Assembly (NCBI GenBank): GCA_002335425.1
Contig: DDCB01000019.1
Coordinates: 54,118-118,117 of the forward strand
DNA: 64,000 nucleotides
Direction of reading: 5' to 3'
DNA from: Chthonomonas sp. UBA2017
GTDB taxonomy: Bacteria > Armatimonadota > Fimbriimonadia > Fimbriimonadales > Fimbriimonadaceae
Numbering within the stretch: the first letter of the stretch is position 1; the number at the start of each line of letters is the position of its first letter. The notes beneath the pieces are model-generated. The model made no database searches and was not told where the DNA came from. It was given only the letters and a program-made list of their open reading frames with translations. A program made the translations under genes and the position numbers. Below, piece after piece: positions 9,720 to 17,801 of this stretch.

Positions 9720-10475
9720 ATGCTCCAGATCGACGCCCAAGGACCCGTGCTCCTGGCCCAAATCGACCGCCCGGATGTGCGGAATGCCTTCAACGACACT
9801 CTGATCGCGGCGCTGACCGAGCTCTTTGTGGGTCTCAAGCCCGAAGTTCGGGTTGTGGTCCTTTCGGGCAACGGGCCGACCTTTTGCGCGGGGGGCGATT
9901 TGGAGTGGATGAAAAAGGCAGCCACTTACTCCGAGGAGGAGAACATCCGCGACGCCGTTCGCTTGGCCGAACTCTTCGAAGCGATGGCACAGGCTCCAGC
10001 GGTCGTTCTTTCCAAGGTCCACGGGGCGGCCTTTGGGGGAGGTTGCGGACTCGTGGCGGCCTCGGACGTGGCTGTTGCCGCCGATGGCACGAAGTTCTGC
10101 TTCAGCGAAGTGAAGCTGGGACTGATCCCGGCGACGATCTCCAGCTTCGTGGTGCCCAAAATCGGCGTGGGGCATGCTCGCCACCTCTTTACGACCGCCG
10201 AGGTGTTTGAAGCAAAGCGAGCCTATGAGATCGGTCTTATTCATGGCGTCTGTCCCGCGGACTCGCTCGATGCCTGGGTCGAGGAGCGCGTGGCGCTCGT
10301 TTTGAAAAACGGTCCTCAAGCGGTTGCGATGAGCAAGCAGATTGCTCAGGACACGCCTTTGGACAAGGTCGAGACCGCTCGAAGGTTGGCCTTGGCCCGA
10401 GCCGGAGCCGAAGGTCGAGAAGGGGTCGCGGCCTTCTTGGAAAAACGAAAAGCAAATTTTGTGGTGGACCGATGA
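9720..10475 (+). CDS. Enoyl-CoA hydratase/isomerase family protein
   Basis: This is a crotonase-fold protein of 251 residues. The first oxyanion-hole segment VVVLSGNGPTFCAGGDLEWMKK and the second VHGAAFGGGCGLVAASDVAVA are intact. FSEVKLGLIPATIS carries the Glu typical of hydratases. Its stop overlaps the start of a biotin carboxylase of the methylcrotonyl-CoA type by four bases. That pairing recalls the leucine/isovalerate (liu) clusters, where this position is a methylglutaconyl-CoA hydratase; this is inference from context. The frame is open far upstream, but only the ATG at 9720 gives a normal crotonase N-terminus. Confidence 0.85.
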   Translation: MLQIDAQGPVLLAQIDRPDVRNAFNDTLIAALTELFVGLKPEVRVVVLSGNGPTFCAGGDLEWMKKAATYSEEENIRDAVRLAELFEAMAQAPAVVLSKVHGAAFGGGCGLVAASDVAVAADGTKFCFSEVKLGLIPATISSFVVPKIGVGHARHLFTTAEVFEAKRAYEIGLIHGVCPADSLDAWVEERVALVLKNGPQAVAMSKQIAQDTPLDKVETARRLALARAGAEGREGVAAFLEKRKANFVVDR

Positions 10476-11986
10476 TTCGAAAGCTCCTCATCGCCAACCG
10501 CGGCGAAATCGCCGTGCGAATCCTTCGAGCCGCCCGAGAAATGGGGATCCAGACCGTGGCGGTTTACAGCGACGCCGATGCCCACGCCATGCACCGGCTT
10601 TTGGCTGACGAAGCCGTCGCTCTCGGGCCGAGCGAGTCCAGCGAGAGCTACTTGGTGATTGACAAGATCCTCCAAGCCGCCGAGCAGACCGGAGCCGACG
10701 CGATTCATCCGGGCTACGGGTTCTTGAGCGAAAGGGCCGAGTTTGCCCAGGCGTGCGCCGATCGGGGCATCCGCTTCGTCGGACCGCCGCCGTCGGCCAT
10801 GAGGGCTCTGGGCGAGAAGATCGACGCAAAGGCCTTGGCGGTCCAAGAGAACGTTCCGATCACCCCGGGGGTCTTTGACCGGCAGGCCTCTCCCGAGCAG
10901 CTTTTGACTGCGGCCGTCGAGATCGGCTTTCCGGTCATGCTCAAGGCCTCGGCGGGAGGCGGCGGCCGAGGAATGCGAATCGTCCGCGAGAAAGAGGCTT
11001 TCCTCGAAGAGTTTCGGATCGCGAGCGACGAAGCCCTGAAGGCTTTTGGCGATGGGGCGATGATGGTCGAAAAGCTCATTGAGCGGCCCCGACATGTGGA
11101 AGTCCAAATACTCGCCGATTCGCATGGCCAGGTGGCAGCTCTTTTTGAGCGCGAGTGCTCGATCCAGCGGCGGCATCAAAAGCTGATCGAAGAGGCGACT
11201 TCGCCGATTCTGGAGGCGCACCCCGAACTCTGGTCGGCCATGAGGGAGGCCAGCATTCGGCTGGCGCGGGCCGCTGGGTACGTCGGAGCGGGCACCGTTG
11301 AGTTTATGGTCGATGAGGCTGACCTGAAGTTCTATTTCCTGGAGGTGAATGCTCGGCTCCAGGTGGAACACCCCGTGACTGAGCTGATCACCGGGACCGA
11401 CCTCGTCCAGGCCCAGCTCCGAATCGCCGCTGGCGAACGGCTCGACTTGCCGGCCGGGCTCCTCGCGGGCGAGCGATCTGCGATCTCGGGTCATTCGATC
11501 GAGGCCCGGGTCGTGGCCGAAGATCCTGCGCGGAATTTTCTGCCCAGTTCGGGGAAGATTCTTGCTTGGGCCGAGCCCAAAGCTCCGGGGGTGCGGGTCG
11601 ATACCGGCTATGGACCGGGCGGCGAGATTCCTCGGTTTTATGACTCTTTGATCGCCAAGGTGATCGTCCATGCGCCCACAAGACCTCAAGCGATTGCTCG
11701 CCTCCGAGACGCCCTTCGCGACTTCCACATTTTGGGTGTCAAGACCAACATCTCGTATCTGCTGGATGTTTTGGACCACCCTGAGTTCCAAGCCGGACGG
11801 ATCGACACCGGCTTTTTAGGACGCGAATTTGCGAACTGGGACGCCCAGACCGAGGAGATTCCGGACGAGTTGGGCTCGATCTTGGCTTGTGCAAGCCCGG
11901 TCACGTCGGCTTCGAACGGCGCGACCACGCCGGCGGATCGAGACTCTGTCTGGTCCCTCGGAGACGGCTGGCGAATCCACGAGTGA
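10472..11986 (+). CDS. Acyl-CoA carboxylase biotin carboxylase subunit, no carrier domain
   Basis: This is an ATP-grasp biotin carboxylase of 504 residues. The N-terminus MIRKLLIANRGEIAVRILRA, the glycine-rich loop SAGGGGRGMRIV, ERECSIQRRHQKLIEEA, FYFLEVNARLQVEHPVTE and the C-terminal biotin carboxylase domain are all present. It most resembles the alpha subunits of methylcrotonyl-/propionyl-CoA carboxylases, which continue for about 150 further residues into a BT linker and a biotinyl domain. Here the protein stops right after VWSLGDGWRI, which looks like the first strand of that linker. There is no Met-Lys-Met biotinylation site. Translational coupling (ATGA) to the hydratase gene suggests a shared acyl-CoA pathway. 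Confidence 0.88.
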   Translation: MIRKLLIANRGEIAVRILRAAREMGIQTVAVYSDADAHAMHRLLADEAVALGPSESSESYLVIDKILQAAEQTGADAIHPGYGFLSERAEFAQACADRGIRFVGPPPSAMRALGEKIDAKALAVQENVPITPGVFDRQASPEQLLTAAVEIGFPVMLKASAGGGGRGMRIVREKEAFLEEFRIASDEALKAFGDGAMMVEKLIERPRHVEVQILADSHGQVAALFERECSIQRRHQKLIEEATSPILEAHPELWSAMREASIRLARAAGYVGAGTVEFMVDEADLKFYFLEVNARLQVEHPVTELITGTDLVQAQLRIAAGERLDLPAGLLAGERSAISGHSIEARVVAEDPARNFLPSSGKILAWAEPKAPGVRVDTGYGPGGEIPRFYDSLIAKVIVHAPTRPQAIARLRDALRDFHILGVKTNISYLLDVLDHPEFQAGRIDTGFLGREFANWDAQTEEIPDELGSILACASPVTSASNGATTPADRDSVWSLGDGWRIHE

Positions 11987-12069
11987 CCTGGCAGAAATAC
12001 CTGCATTTCACCTTTTCTTAACAGTATTTCTTCGGAATGGCATATAGTGAAGGTTCTGGAGGTTTTCAA

Positions 12070-12711
12070 ATGAAACGTCTCTCTTTGCTTGTCGTCTTGT
12101 CTTCTTCTTTGGCAGCTGTTTCTCAGGCAGCTCTTTTTTCGGGAGGAGCCTTCTTCGGCGTCGCCCCGACGTCCCAACTGGGACCGGTGACGAACAACAC
12201 TACGATTACGAACACGCCGACCGGGTTTACCGTGACCGGTCAGTTCCTCATCAACACCTTTGGGACCTCAGCAGGGACCCTGCTGTACTTCGAAATCTGG
12301 CGACCGCTCGATCCGACCTATGGTAGTAGCTTCATGGGAACGACGACGCTGTTGGACGGATTTTCAGCTCCGCCTGCCGGTGCGATCGGAAACACGAGTG
12401 GAAACGTCCGGAGTGACTTCACGAACTTCCCCGGCGTGTCTCAATCGCTCATCCCGATGAATCTGATCGCCGGCGCACAGACATGGCCGAACCTGAGCAA
12501 CAACAGTGGTGCTTTCTCGTACACGTCGGGGGGAACGAACTATCTTCGGATGGTCTTCGACCTGGATGGCGTGATCTTGGCGGGCCCTCCGGGGACGTGG
12601 ACGATCGATGTGCCCGCGTCGAGCTTGGCAAATCCTGTGCCCGAGCCCGCGACGGTGGCGGCCTTGGGGTTCGGCTTGTTGGCCCTCATGCGTCGAAGAC
12701 GCAAGTCATAA
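12070..12711 (+). CDS. PEP-CTERM sorting-domain protein
   Basis: An exported protein of 213 residues. A signal peptide (MKRLSLLVVLSSSLAAVSQA) is followed by a Gly/Thr/Asn-rich beta body. The C-terminal sorting tail is VPEPATVAALGFGLLALM and then a basic cluster RRRRKS. In organisms with exosortase such tails route proteins to the cell surface, often with exopolysaccharide. No exosortase gene is in the window. GGAGG lies seven bases before ATG 12070, which rules out the upstream ATG at 12037. Confidence 0.85.
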   Translation: MKRLSLLVVLSSSLAAVSQAALFSGGAFFGVAPTSQLGPVTNNTTITNTPTGFTVTGQFLINTFGTSAGTLLYFEIWRPLDPTYGSSFMGTTTLLDGFSAPPAGAIGNTSGNVRSDFTNFPGVSQSLIPMNLIAGAQTWPNLSNNSGAFSYTSGGTNYLRMVFDLDGVILAGPPGTWTIDVPASSLANPVPEPATVAALGFGLLALMRRRRKS

Positions 12712-12801
12712 AGCCAGCTCCTTGGGAAGAAGGGGGTCCCAGAGTCGCAAGGCTCCTGAGTCGCCCGGCCTTGGGGTAGCTTAGGCCCCATGTAAGCGGT
12801 C

Positions 12802-13257
12802 GTGCAGCGGGTCCTCAGCGCCGAAGTCGAGGTGGAAGCCCGGTCCGTGGGAAAGATCGGACCGGGCTTGTTGGTCTTGGTCGCGGCTCATCGGCGCGAC
12901 ACACTGGCGGACGCGGCGAAGATGGCCGACCGAATCGCCAAGATCAGAATCTTCAGCGACGCTGACGGGAAAATGAACTTGTCTCTTCTGGACCTGCCCA
13001 CCGACCGACCTGGCGGCGTTCTCCTCGTCTCAAACTTCACTGTCTATGGAGAGACGGCCAAAAACCGCCGACCGAGCTTTATCGACTCCGCGCCTTATCA
13101 AGAAGGAGAAGTGCTTTTCCAAGAGCTCGTCGAGCAGGTGAAAAAGCTCGGAATTCAGGTCGAGACCGGCGTCTTTGGAGGCGACATGAAGGTCAGCCTT
13201 GTGAACGACGGTCCGGTGACGGTGATTCTGGAAGTCGGGCCTTCCGGACGCGATTAG
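12802..13257 (+). CDS. dtd: D-aminoacyl-tRNA deacylase, start region disrupted
   Basis: Dtd hydrolyses D-amino acids mischarged onto tRNA. The conserved pair is present: LLVSNFTVYGETAKNRRPSF (family S-Q-F-T-L-Y-G, here S-N-F-T-V-Y-G) and the D-N-D-G-P-V-T motif, here LVNDGPVTVILEV. The family N-terminus is M-R-A-V-V-Q-R-V. Here the DNA reads ATG TAA GCG GTC GTG CAG CGG GTC (12790-12813), so codon 2 is a stop, and GTG 12802 (normally residue 5) is the first usable start. This would trim part of strand beta1. Either GTG initiation rescues the protein or it is a young pseudogene. Confidence 0.75.
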   Translation: MQRVLSAEVEVEARSVGKIGPGLLVLVAAHRRDTLADAAKMADRIAKIRIFSDADGKMNLSLLDLPTDRPGGVLLVSNFTVYGETAKNRRPSFIDSAPYQEGEVLFQELVEQVKKLGIQVETGVFGGDMKVSLVNDGPVTVILEVGPSGRD

Positions 13258-13856
13258 CCAGCCAAGCAGAGTCGGCCCGGAACCTTCGCTTTGTTCGCGG
13301 GACTCTTTTCAAGCGTCGCTCGAAGTTGCTTGTGGGCCCGATGTAGGCGGCTGCGGACCGTTCCGACGGGAATGCCAAACATAGCGGCGATATCGTTGTA
13401 GGGGACGCCTTCGACATCCGCCAGCAAAACCAGCGCCCGTTGGTCGGGCTTGAGTTGGTTGAGCGCTTGCTCCAGCGGTTCGCTCACCGCAGACTGCATG
13501 ATGACGTCTTCGGCGTTCATTCGCCGGTCGGCAACGTCGAGTCCCACCGAGTCGTCGCCGCCATCCACTCGAAGGGGCGCATCGAACGACATCGCTTGAA
13601 TTCGCCGCTTGCGGCTTCGAACGAGGTCCAAAAAGAGCCGAGTCAAAATCCGAAAGATCCAGTTCTCGAACGGCCGATCCCCCTCGAACTCTCGAAATCC
13701 GCGATAGGCGCGGAAGAACGCCTCTTGGGTGAGGTCTTCTGCATCGACTCTGTTCCCCGAGAGCCGATAGGCCAAGCTGTAGACCTTCTTATAGCTCTGC
13801 TTCATCAAGCGATCAAAGTTCGACTGTTCGGTTCCGGTCAAGGTGAGTGTGCTCAT
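13254..13856 (-). CDS. ECF-type RNA polymerase sigma factor
   Basis: A 200-residue sigma-70 family factor with region 2 (DLTQEAFFRAYRGF, then WIFRILTRLFLDLVRSRKRR) and region 4 (LVLLADVEGVPYNDIAAMFG, IPVGTVRSRLHRAHKQLR). These are the only two domains, as in ECF sigmas of the SigE/RpoE kind. GAGGAAAC stands before ATG 13856; an upstream in-frame extension to 13886 is not needed. No anti-sigma gene is adjacent: downstream lies dtd, converging and overlapping by four bases. Upstream, 69 bases away, is a dienelactone hydrolase gene on the same strand. Confidence 0.92.
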   Translation of the reverse strand: MSTLTLTGTEQSNFDRLMKQSYKKVYSLAYRLSGNRVDAEDLTQEAFFRAYRGFREFEGDRPFENWIFRILTRLFLDLVRSRKRRIQAMSFDAPLRVDGGDDSVGLDVADRRMNAEDVIMQSAVSEPLEQALNQLKPDQRALVLLADVEGVPYNDIAAMFGIPVGTVRSRLHRAHKQLRATLEKSPANKAKVPGRLCLAG

Positions 13857-13925
13857 GTTTCCTCGATCGAGACGGGCTCGACACACACACGAACACGCCA
13901 GCCAGTCGAAAAGTTCCCAGTCAAA

Positions 13926-14600
13926 TCAACGTAAGTGTTTGCGGAAGAAGTCGAGGGTTCGCTGCCAAGCGTCGGCCGACGCCTGAGCGTCAAAGGCGGG
14001 CCGGTCGTCATTAAAGAACGCGTGATGGGTCCCTGGATAGGTGTGGAGTTCGAACTCCTTCCCGAGTTGAGTCAATTGCGCATCGAGCGCTTGTACGGTC
14101 GCCGCCGAAGCATAGTCATCTTGTTCGGCGAAGAGGCCCAAGATGGGAGCCTGAAGCTGGTCGAACTGAGGATGGACGTTCGGGTGAACGCCATAAAAAT
14201 TGACGCACGCCCCAATCCGGGGATCGAGACACGCCGCGAACATCGAGAGCTGGCCCCCCATACAAAAACCGACCACGCCGACACGATCGCCCACCGTCTC
14301 GGGCTGAGCCAAGAGGGCCGTGATCGCGCCTCGAAGGGTCTTTTCGGTGTCGGCAATATTGAGCGCCATGAAGAGGCTGGCGGCTTCGTCCGGCTCGTTG
14401 GTGGACTGTCCGTCATACAGGTCCGGGGCGAGCGCGGTCATCCCCGCTTCGGCGAACCGGTCGACCACCGAACGAATGTGTCCGACCAACCCCCACCACT
14501 CCTGAAGCACGATGATCCCGGGGCCACCCCCTTCGGCCACCGCCAAGTAGCCTTCCCGAGTGTGTCCATTGCCTTGAAACGTGAGCGATTTGCCTTTCAT
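13926..14600 (-). CDS. Dienelactone hydrolase family protein
   Basis: An alpha/beta hydrolase of 224 residues with the dienelactone hydrolase catalytic triad. Nucleophile Cys is in GVVGFCMGGQLSMFA, Asp in LFAEQDDYAS and His in YPGTHHAFFNDDRP. The oxyanion-side segment IVLQEWWGLVGHIRSVVDRF is typical. There is no signal peptide. Substrates of such bacterial DLH proteins range from dienelactones to other esters, so the reaction is not fixed. It begins 14 bases after hrcA on the same strand and is probably co-transcribed. Confidence 0.9.
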   Translation of the reverse strand: MKGKSLTFQGNGHTREGYLAVAEGGGPGIIVLQEWWGLVGHIRSVVDRFAEAGMTALAPDLYDGQSTNEPDEAASLFMALNIADTEKTLRGAITALLAQPETVGDRVGVVGFCMGGQLSMFAACLDPRIGACVNFYGVHPNVHPQFDQLQAPILGLFAEQDDYASAATVQALDAQLTQLGKEFELHTYPGTHHAFFNDDRPAFDAQASADAWQRTLDFFRKHLR

Positions 14601-14614
14601 GGCCTTTATTTTAG

Positions 14615-15646
14615 CTACACGTAGTTCTTAGTGAGGGTCTCGCTCAGGGCTTGTGCGGCAAATCGCAGGAGCGGAATGCTGCCTTCGTAGTTCATTCGTC
14701 GCGGACCGATGATCGCGAGGGTTCCTGCTTCTTCGGGTCCGACAAAGAACGTATGTCGGAGGATTGTCAGCGGGCGGAGGTTGGCTTGGCGATTTTCGCT
14801 TCCGATGGAGACCGTTTCAGGGCCCTCGCTTGGCTCGCTGAGGGCTTCGAGCAGGGCTTGATCGTCTTCGAGAGACTGCAAAATTTCGGCGGCCACCTCG
14901 TCACTTCGTCGAAACTCGGGTTGATTGAGGATGTACTCTTCGCCTTCCAAAATGAGGTGGCCCTGGGTCCATTCTCGAGCCATCGCCCGGACTTGGCTCA
15001 TGGCCGAAGCCAAGAATCGATCCAGAGCCGGTTGACCGGCACTGGGGGTCTTCAGTCGCGAGACCGACCGGATCGGCTTCTCGGCGAGAGTGGCTGCCAA
15101 GAGGGCGTTGGCTTGGCCGACTTCTTCCAGGCTCAGGCCTGGTGGACAATCCACTGTCCGATTTTCAACATGGCCGTTGGCCAAAACCACGACCAGCAGC
15201 GCGCGCTCAGGCCCCATCGCCGAAAGCATTGCATGTCGAATTCGAACCGAGCCTTCACGAATCGTCGTGGCCGCGCTGAGGAGGTGAGTCAGACGGCTCA
15301 GTGCCTTAGTGGTCTCTTGGAGCAGGGCCTTCAGAACGTCGTCTTGTTGGGTGACGAGCCGAACACGTTCTTGGTCGGTGTCCCGAGGGGGAGCGAGCTG
15401 GATCAGGTGATCAACAAAGTAGCGATAGCCCTGATCGCTTGGGATTCGCCCGGCGCTGGCGTGGGGCTTCTCAAGGAGCCCGAGCTCGGCCATCTCGGCG
15501 AGCTCGTTGCGAACGGTCGCGCTCCGAACCCCGAGTCCGGAATAGTTCAGGGCGATGGTTTCGCTGCCGACCGGCTCCGCCCATCGAACATACTCCACGA
15601 TCACCGCACGAAGAATCGCCTCTTTACGTTGCTCCAGGGCTTCCAT
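14615..15646 (-). CDS. hrcA: Heat-inducible transcription repressor HrcA
   Basis: HrcA represses groE/dnaK operons by binding CIRCE inverted repeats and needs GroEL to fold. The 343-residue product has the N-terminal winged helix (RKEAILRAVIVEYVRWAEPV, SATVRNELAEMAELGLLEKP, HASAGRIPSDQGYRYFVDHL). It ends in the family C-terminal signature around GTLAIIGPRRMNYEGSIPLL. The usual grpE-dnaK-dnaJ genes do not follow; a dienelactone hydrolase does. I see no CIRCE element (TTAGCACTC-N9-GAGTGCTAA) in the 200 bases upstream, so autoregulation by the classic site is not supported. Confidence 0.92.
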   Translation of the reverse strand: MEALEQRKEAILRAVIVEYVRWAEPVGSETIALNYSGLGVRSATVRNELAEMAELGLLEKPHASAGRIPSDQGYRYFVDHLIQLAPPRDTDQERVRLVTQQDDVLKALLQETTKALSRLTHLLSAATTIREGSVRIRHAMLSAMGPERALLVVVLANGHVENRTVDCPPGLSLEEVGQANALLAATLAEKPIRSVSRLKTPSAGQPALDRFLASAMSQVRAMAREWTQGHLILEGEEYILNQPEFRRSDEVAAEILQSLEDDQALLEALSEPSEGPETVSIGSENRQANLRPLTILRHTFFVGPEEAGTLAIIGPRRMNYEGSIPLLRFAAQALSETLTKNYV

Positions 15647-15855
15647 CTTGAACTGAGAGGTATTTTACTTGAACCTGAACCCAGTCGGCCGAGCATCGTG
15701 ACTGGGTTCCGGCAAGACGCTATTTGGGCTCGGCGACACCTCATGAGTCGAAATCTGTACAGAAAGGGGCCCTCTTATCTCAGGTTCAAGCTTCTTCGAG
15801 CCCATGATTTGAGTTGGACTCGACGCCTCAAGTCGCTCATCCACGTCTAAAACTC

Positions 15856-16806
15856 ATGATCAAGTCCTCTATCAAGAAGATCCTGCGAGCGACGGATTCC
15901 ATCGTCCAGAAGAACACCGGACAGCACCGGGTCGATTCGCCGGGTCTCTTGATCCTGACGTTCCACGGGACGTTTGAGCGTAGTCAGGACGCATACTGCG
16001 GGGATGTCGATCCGCAACAAGCGATCACCATCGCCCATCTCCGCGAAGCGATCGAGTCGATGTTGGAGGCGGGATACTCCTTTGTCGGGACCGATTCGGT
16101 GCGATATCTGGAGCCGAGCCGGCACTGGACGATGCTCACCTTTGATGACGGATTGGCCACGAATCAGCTGGTCTTGCCTTTGCTCGAGGAGTTCCAAATT
16201 CCTGGGGTCTTCTTTGTTTGCACGGGGCATGTCGAGCACCAGAAAGCCTTTTGGTGGGATGTCGTTTATCGAAATCGCAAGCGCCAAGGAGTGTCTGATT
16301 CGGCCATTGCCGAAGAGGTCAAAGAACTCAAGCTCCTCAGGATGAATGAGATCGAGCAACGACTTCGGGACGACTTTGGACCTCGGGCGATGAGGGTTCT
16401 GGGCGACTTAGACCGCGCCATGACCGTCACGGAACTGAAGAAATTTGCCTCCTCGCCGTGGGTTCGCATTGGGAACCACACCCGAGACCACGCCATCTTG
16501 ACGGTCCTCAGTCCGGGCGAGATCGAAGAACAAGTCGTTTCCGCCCAAGACAGTCTCGAAGCCTGGATCGGCCTGCGCCCGACCACCATCGCCTATCCGA
16601 ACGGGAACAGCTCCCCCGAGATTCGATCCCAGATGCGCTCGCTGGGTCTGTTGCAAGGTCAAACCGTTCGAGCCCTCAAATCGTCGCTTCCGATTCACGA
16701 TCTGTATGCGCTCCCCCGAGTGACTCTTTGGGGCCAGCGATCGATCCAGGACCAGCTTCAAGAGGCGCGATGCGGAGTCTCGCTCATCGAGACGCTAAGA
16801 CGATAG
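15856..16806 (+). CDS. Polysaccharide deacetylase family protein
   Basis: A NodB-type carbohydrate esterase of 316 residues. LTFDDGLATNQLVLPLL gives the metal/catalytic Asp pair, VFFVCTGHV follows, RIGNHTRDHAIL gives the His-x-x-x-His metal motif, and TIAYPNGN is the third motif. A gap between motifs 1 and 2 holds a helical insert of about 80 residues. There is no signal peptide, so it may act on cytosolic sugar-lipid intermediates. The frame opens at TTG 15814; ATG 15856 (MIKSSIKKIL) is preferred. It overlaps the methyltransferase gene tail-to-tail by 12 bases. Confidence 0.85.
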   Translation: MIKSSIKKILRATDSIVQKNTGQHRVDSPGLLILTFHGTFERSQDAYCGDVDPQQAITIAHLREAIESMLEAGYSFVGTDSVRYLEPSRHWTMLTFDDGLATNQLVLPLLEEFQIPGVFFVCTGHVEHQKAFWWDVVYRNRKRQGVSDSAIAEEVKELKLLRMNEIEQRLRDDFGPRAMRVLGDLDRAMTVTELKKFASSPWVRIGNHTRDHAILTVLSPGEIEEQVVSAQDSLEAWIGLRPTTIAYPNGNSSPEIRSQMRSLGLLQGQTVRALKSSLPIHDLYALPRVTLWGQRSIQDQLQEARCGVSLIETLRR

Positions 16807-17703
16807 CGACGATTCTGGCGCCCGTTGAGTGGCCACATTCGCGAGATCGGAATCCGTCTGCCGAACCGGCAGTCGGAAAACTGTGGCCAGATGCCCGCCC
16901 TGATACCAATGGTCCTTCAGCTCTTCGGCGAAGACCAGGTAGTTCCGCCCGGTCCGTTCGGCGAACTCGCGAAATGCGCCGGTATTCCAAGCAGAGAAGA
17001 TAAATCCGTATTCGCTGAGCCGAGTCTCCAGCAGGCGGGCATGCTCGGATTCGTGCGACACAATCGTCTCGTGAATGAAGATGTCGATCGGCTCGGTGAT
17101 GGCCCGCACCGCCTCCACGGAGTCGCTCAGGACGAACTCAGAGTGCGCGTCGAACGGAGGCTTGACCAGGTAGCCCGCCTTGGACTCGATGTCGATGCCG
17201 ATCACTTTGCCTGGGAATCCTTCTTCGGCATTCCGAGCGAGCGCTCGCGAGAAGCACACCATCGCTAACCCTTTGTCGACGCCTGCCTCGACGATGACTT
17301 TGGGCTTGATCAGTCGCGCCAAAGCGTAATAGAGCACTCGCCGACCATAACGAACCTCTTCGTCTGAAACAAACCGCTCGGAGCTTTGGGCAACTTGTCG
17401 GGCGACGTGGGCCGGGATTTCGGGGTCGTTGAGAAGCTCCTGAATGTATCCCGCCGCTTCGGAGGCGGGTCTCCCGGTGATCAACGAGAGATACTGGGCT
17501 GCGTACCGCTGGTTTTCGGGGCTGAGGCTATAAGTCAGGTTCACGAGCTCGTGCGACGACTTGAGCCACGGACCGATCATGCGCCGTTTGCTCTTGAAGT
17601 AGGCGTTCGCAAATCGATATCGAGGGATCATGAGCACCCAACGACCGAGTGGACTCGTTTTCAGGAATGATTTTAGGCGATTCATTTCTTTGCTGGGAAA
17701 CAT
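16795..17703 (-). CDS. Class I SAM-dependent methyltransferase-like protein
   Basis: A protein of 302 residues. The central part has a Rossmann methyltransferase core: IVEAGVDKGLAMVCFSRAL is the glycine-containing SAM loop, GKVIGIDIESKAGYL ends with the acidic residue that would contact the ribose, then FVLSDSVEAV and IDIFIHETIVSHES. The first 130 residues are helical and basic, with no clear domain. The acceptor is unknown; its neighbour is a polysaccharide deacetylase, which hints at glycan or lipid modification. ATG 17703 is chosen; GTG 17709 is two codons upstream. Confidence 0.72.
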   Translation of the reverse strand: MFPSKEMNRLKSFLKTSPLGRWVLMIPRYRFANAYFKSKRRMIGPWLKSSHELVNLTYSLSPENQRYAAQYLSLITGRPASEAAGYIQELLNDPEIPAHVARQVAQSSERFVSDEEVRYGRRVLYYALARLIKPKVIVEAGVDKGLAMVCFSRALARNAEEGFPGKVIGIDIESKAGYLVKPPFDAHSEFVLSDSVEAVRAITEPIDIFIHETIVSHESEHARLLETRLSEYGFIFSAWNTGAFREFAERTGRNYLVFAEELKDHWYQGGHLATVFRLPVRQTDSDLANVATQRAPESSLSS

Positions 17704-17801
17704 TATCACGCAATGACGTGACTAGCCTTCATTATACAAAATTGAACGCGGTCTTGAAAAGAGAAATTGAGTTTTTTGGTAGCCTCTTAAAAAAATCGAG
17801 C

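Noticed and set aside
10346..11791. 481-codon minus-strand open frame
   Set aside because: Antisense to the biotin carboxylase gene, which has all family motifs; the antisense product has none.
14651..15850. 399-codon plus-strand open frame
   Set aside because: Antisense to hrcA; no recognisable domain or ribosome binding site.
15647..15855. CIRCE operator upstream of hrcA
   Set aside because: Searched for TTAGCACTC-N9-GAGTGCTAA and near variants; none seen.
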